Source: Caballeronia sp. TF1N1
GTDB taxonomy: Bacteria; Pseudomonadota; Gammaproteobacteria; Burkholderiales; Burkholderiaceae
Length of the DNA: 64,000 nt
Assembly (NCBI RefSeq): GCF_022878925.1
Contig: NZ_CP084628.1
Coordinates: forward strand, 248,001-312,000
Reading direction: 5' to 3'
Within the stretch, counting starts at the first letter, position 1, and every line of letters starts with the position of its first letter. Under the pieces are notes generated by a model. It ran no database searches. It saw only the letters and a list, made by a program, of their open reading frames with translations, and had not been told where the DNA came from. Below, one piece after another: positions 61,076 through 64,000 of the stretch. A program made the position numbers and the translations under genes.

Positions 61076-61995
61076 CGATTTTGCGTAGATTGCGCGGCAA
61101 TCACATTGCGTTGTTGATCGCGCTGGACGACCACGGCTCGCTGCGCAAGGCGGCGCATCAGGTCTCGCTTTCACAGCCCGCCACGACCAAGTCGCTGCGC
61201 GAGATCGAGTCTTTGTTCGGCGCGGAGCTTTTCGCGCGCTCGCCGCGCGGCATCGTGCCGAACGAACTCGGCCGCTGTGTGATTCGCCATGCGCGCGCGG
61301 TCCGTTCGGAGATCGGCGCATTACGCGATGAACTCGCGGCCCTCTTGCGCGGCGGCGGCGGCACGCTCGCGGTCGGCGCGGTCATGGGCTCGGTCCCCGT
61401 ATGGCTCACGCCCGTGCTGCGAGAGTTGCGGGGCATTCAGCCGGATATTTCCGTCGAGGTCTGGGAGGACAACAGTGCGCGGCTCTTGTCGATGCTCGAT
61501 CAGCGGCTGCTCGATCTCGTGATCGGTCGGCCGAGCATCAGCGTTCATCCCGAGGCTTACGACTTCATTCCGCTCGAAGTGGAGGAAGTGTGTTTCGTCG
61601 TCGATGGCGCGGACCCGCTGGCCACGGACGCGAACGTGACGTTCGCGGGCATCGGCGAGAATCCGTGGATCGTCCCTCAGGCCACCCTGCCAATGCGCTC
61701 GCTTCTCGAACAGCTATTCGACGATGCGCAAGTGCCCTTCCCGCGCTATGCGATCGAGACGTCATCGACGTTCGCGACCTTGTCGCTCTTGCGCTCCGGC
61801 GCGGGGACGGTGGGATTGATGCCGCTCAAGGTGGCGAGATACTTCGAGGAACATGGACTGGTGGCGGTGCTGCCCATACGAATCGACAGGACAGGCGCGC
61901 CTTATGGAATTGCCACGCGGCGTGGGGCGACGCTTACGCAGCCGGTGCAGCGGTTCATCGAGTTGTGTGTCGCGAAGCGGGACGCAATGACGTAA
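61057..61995 (+). CDS. LysR-family regulator of the hyuA/MFS regulon
   Basis: This is a 312-residue LysR protein. The helix-turn-helix is at about residues 10-70 (LLIALDDHGSLRKAAHQVSLSQPATTKSLREIESLFGAELF), then a GbpR/PcaQ-like effector domain. The GTG start at 61057, with GGAG eight bases upstream, lies within the palindromic operator; a TTG a few codons later is an alternative. It is divergent from hyuA, the classical LysR arrangement. Presumed to bind both copies of the element and activate both operons. Confidence 0.9.
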   Translation: MITSIDAILRRLRGNHIALLIALDDHGSLRKAAHQVSLSQPATTKSLREIESLFGAELFARSPRGIVPNELGRCVIRHARAVRSEIGALRDELAALLRGGGGTLAVGAVMGSVPVWLTPVLRELRGIQPDISVEVWEDNSARLLSMLDQRLLDLVIGRPSISVHPEAYDFIPLEVEEVCFVVDGADPLATDANVTFAGIGENPWIVPQATLPMRSLLEQLFDDAQVPFPRYAIETSSTFATLSLLRSGAGTVGLMPLKVARYFEEHGLVAVLPIRIDRTGAPYGIATRRGATLTQPVQRFIELCVAKRDAMT

Positions 61996-62094
61996 GTGGG
62001 AAGTCGAAGCCGTGCGGTGGGTGCGTGTGCCTGGCGATGATGGCGAACATTTCCACCGATGCCAAAGACCTCCACCAACACGCAGCCCGACAAC

Positions 62095-62796
62095 TCAAGT
62101 CCCCGCCAGCTCGCGCCGAAACAAGTCATAGGTCCGTTCATTCGCAAGCTCTGCCGCGGCCGCATCGTAATGCAAACCTGTGTGCCGCGCGAACGCATGA
62201 CTGCATCCGGGATACGCGTACACCGTCACATTCGTCCTGTCTTTCATCACCGCCTTGATTGCGGCCTGTGCATCCGTCGATATGAATTCGTCTTCGGTAC
62301 CGAGATGCATGATCATCGGCGCTCGTATGCTGTCTGCTTCGCCCAAGTACTGATCAGTCTGACCGCCGTAATAAGCCGCGGCGGCATCGACACCCTCGCG
62401 TGCGGTCGTCAGGAAAGTCATCAGACCGCCGAGGCAAAAGCCCATCAACCCGCACTTACCGTTCGACTCGGGCAAGGCACGTCCCATGGCAACCGTGGCG
62501 CCGACATCTCGAACACCCAGATCGATGTCGAATGCCTGATAGAGCGCAAAGCCCTTTTTCCATTCCTCCTCGGACCAGCTATTCAATTCGACGCCCGGTT
62601 CTAGCCGCCAGAAGAGATCGGGACACAGCGCGATGAATCCTTGCCTCGCCAACTCCTGACATGTTTCCCGCATGTCCGCGTTGATGCCGAAAATTTCAGG
62701 CAGCACCACGACGGCGGGCGCCGGCGTGTTGGCGGGAAGTTCGACATAAACGGCGAAGGTGCCATCGTCGGTATGCAGTTGCCTATATTCGCCCAT
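62095..62796 (-). CDS. Dienelactone hydrolase family protein
   Basis: This is a 233-residue alpha/beta hydrolase with a cysteine nucleophile: GLMGFCLGG (Cys121). PEIFGINADMRE carries the regulatory Glu typical of dienelactone hydrolases, and GCSHAFAR near residue 200 the His. ATG 62796 is chosen because GGAGAGG lies seven bases before it; an upstream TTG at 62811 is part of that site. It stands alone on the - strand, convergent with lysR. The real substrate may not be a dienelactone. Confidence 0.9.
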   Translation of the reverse strand: MGEYRQLHTDDGTFAVYVELPANTPAPAVVVLPEIFGINADMRETCQELARQGFIALCPDLFWRLEPGVELNSWSEEEWKKGFALYQAFDIDLGVRDVGATVAMGRALPESNGKCGLMGFCLGGLMTFLTTAREGVDAAAAYYGGQTDQYLGEADSIRAPMIMHLGTEDEFISTDAQAAIKAVMKDRTNVTVYAYPGCSHAFARHTGLHYDAAAAELANERTYDLFRRELAGT

Positions 62797-62880
62797 GAGA
62801 TACCTCTCCAAGAGATTTCAAAAGATGCCGAAGGATGGCCTCGTTCAACGCGACTACGTGTCTTCGCTCAAACGCCTCTT

Positions 62881-63999
62881 CTAAGCGGACTTGTCGGTCT
62901 GCTTGACCTGAGAAGCTTCTTGCAACGCGTGCCGAAACCAGACCTTGTCCAACAACCACTGAAACAGCGATGTGCCTTTTTCTTCTTCCACCGGCATGGG
63001 ATTCGTCAACTGGCCGAGCTTGTCCTGACGATAAGCGAGGAGCTGACACAACTGCTTCGCGACGTCCCGATGATCTTTCAGGAACGACGTCATATCGTCC
63101 TTACCGAGTTGATATAGCACTACGGGTGTGAGCGTCGAGATGGATACGTGCATCGGCAAACCGGCAAGCAGCCCGGCCTCCCCGAAGGCCTCTCCAGGAC
63201 CGACGCGGGCAACTTCGCGATCTCCTGTCGCTTCGTGATAAGTGACCGACAGCACACCCGAATGAACGATAGAGAGACTGTCGGGCACCGTGTCAGGCGC
63301 GAGTATCTGCTGCCTTGCCTGATACTCGTGCCGCAAGAGCCGCTTGGCAAGCCGCTCTATTTCATCGCTCGTCAGACTGTCGAACAGGCTCACGCGTCTG
63401 AGCAAGGCTTCTCGTACATCGTGCGCGGTCACGGCGGGCGCGGGAATGCCGAGCGCGCGCAGCGCCACGGACGAAGCCGCGAGATGCCGGTAACAAAGAT
63501 CGAACAACTCGTTGGATACGGATGACTTCTTGTTCATGTCATCGACGAACGCCACGACTTCGTATTGCACCGAATTGAGCGTGGCGCGCTTCATCCGCGC
63601 ATAAGGTGCGGGGCTGTCGAGAATGACATTGCAGCCGGTCAGGGCACGGCCCAAGGCATCGAGCACGGTCTTTGGCCGGGCTTCGGGATCGATCTCGAGA
63701 ATGAGAGAGATTCCGTGGATGTTCGCCGGCCTGCTGTTATTCGAAATCTTGGCTTTCGATGCAACCGCGTTAGGCACGATAAGCGTATTGCCCTGGCCCG
63801 TGAGCAAATGCGTGGCGCGCCAGTTCATTTCGATCACTTTGCCTTCGACGTCATCGATCAAGACCCAGTCGCCAACCGAATAAGGCTCCGTGGTGTTGAG
63901 CACGATGCCCGCGAACACGTCGCTCAACGTGCTTTGAATGGCGAGACCGAGCACGATGGCGAGCGCGCCCGACGTCGCAACCAGCCCGCGTACCGGCAA
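62881..63999 (-). CDS. Mechanosensitive channel (MscS) fused to cyclic-nucleotide-binding domain, partial
   Basis: The C-terminal 372 residues are visible; the N-terminus lies beyond the window edge. The first part is the MscS pore helix and beta domain (ATSGALAIVLGLAIQSTLSDVFAGI, VGDWVLIDDVEGKVIEMNWRATHL, then NTLIVPNAVASKAKI). From about residue 205 a cAMP-binding-type domain follows (LFDSLTSDEIERLAKRL, then VGPGEAFGEAGLLAG). This is the MscS-CNBD type in which nucleotide binding gates the channel. The phosphate-binding segment has GEAGLLAGLPMHVSIST rather than the usual G-E-x-A-L-L...R-A-A/T, so nucleotide binding is uncertain. Confidence 0.9.
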   Translation of the reverse strand: MPVRGLVATSGALAIVLGLAIQSTLSDVFAGIVLNTTEPYSVGDWVLIDDVEGKVIEMNWRATHLLTGQGNTLIVPNAVASKAKISNNSRPANIHGISLILEIDPEARPKTVLDALGRALTGCNVILDSPAPYARMKRATLNSVQYEVVAFVDDMNKKSSVSNELFDLCYRHLAASSVALRALGIPAPAVTAHDVREALLRRVSLFDSLTSDEIERLAKRLLRHEYQARQQILAPDTVPDSLSIVHSGVLSVTYHEATGDREVARVGPGEAFGEAGLLAGLPMHVSISTLTPVVLYQLGKDDMTSFLKDHRDVAKQLCQLLAYRQDKLGQLTNPMPVEEEKGTSLFQWLLDKVWFRHALQEASQVKQTDKSA

Positions 64000-64000
64000 T

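Noticed and set aside
60880..61158. N-terminal extension of hyuA upstream of 60879
   Set aside because: The extension would run through the shared control element and antisense to lysR; its similarity to a frame at 51677-51985 comes from the duplicated DNA element, not from protein conservation.
1..64000. CRISPR arrays, tRNA/rRNA genes, intact insertion sequences
   Set aside because: No regularly spaced direct repeats, cloverleaf-like sequences, or transposase genes with terminal repeats were noticed on reading; only the RHS fragment suggests recombination.

Overview
The window is high-GC DNA with dense, overlapping operons. It looks like a chromosome or megaplasmid of a beta-proteobacterium of the Burkholderiaceae (Paraburkholderia/Caballeronia-like). 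This placement rests on gene content and style only: many LysR regulators, ACS-family MFS permeases, hydantoinase/oxoprolinase pairs, organosulfur clusters and RHS repeats. No rRNA, tRNA, CRISPR array, intact insertion sequence or origin was seen.

Layout. (1) 1-9.4 kb: catabolic genes. A TRAP permease (5' end outside the window), a HyuA/HyuB ATP-dependent hydrolase or carboxylase pair, an epoxide-hydrolase-type alpha/beta hydrolase and a LysR regulator lie on +. They converge on a - strand operon of an Asp/Glu/hydantoin-racemase family protein, a ModA-like protein without signal peptide, RidA and a hydroxypyruvate isomerase family protein. (2) 9.5-18 kb: a fucosyltransferase-like protein, an MHYT-GGDEF-EAL c-di-GMP enzyme, a chemoreceptor, a Tat-lipoprotein glycoside hydrolase, and an intradiol dioxygenase with a tautomerase. 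(3) 18.3-33.9 kb: a large sulfur-scavenging block. It holds an SsuCBA-like importer, an SfnB-like flavoprotein, a flavin monooxygenase, a complete Opp/Dpp-type importer, two DszA-type monooxygenases around a TauD-type dioxygenase, and a DszC-like flavoprotein. Several of these proteins are nearly free of Cys and Met, as expected for sulfur-starvation proteins.

(4) 34.1-48.1 kb: a SHOCT protein, then an RHS-repeat fragment that abuts and truncates flgG. After it comes a compact flagellar-type operon: flgH, flgI, flgB, flgC, fliE, fliF, a short divergent FliG-like gene, fliH, fliI, fliJ, a fliK-like gene that lacks a proper end, fliN, fliO, fliP, fliA, a TPR protein and an unknown protein. FliM, FliQ, FliR, FlhA, FlhB, stators, hook and filament genes are not in the window. 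The locus is therefore either a decaying second flagellar system or a reduced flagellum-derived export machine completed from elsewhere.

(5) 48.3-62.8 kb: an acyl-CoA catabolic regulon. A LysR gene at 61.06 kb is divergent from a hyuA-hyuB-caiB-crotonase-MFS-HMG-CoA-lyase operon. A roughly 90-bp element in that intergenic region is repeated, with the same internal spacing, upstream of a second operon (MFS, D-2-hydroxyacid dehydrogenase) about 9 kb away. This suggests one LysR regulon. The enzyme set resembles activation of a branched dicarboxylic acid, hydration and lyase cleavage to acetyl-CoA plus acetoacetate. A class II aldolase, an esterase and a dienelactone hydrolase lie nearby. (6) 62.9-64 kb: a MscS channel fused to a cyclic-nucleotide-binding domain, cut by the window edge.
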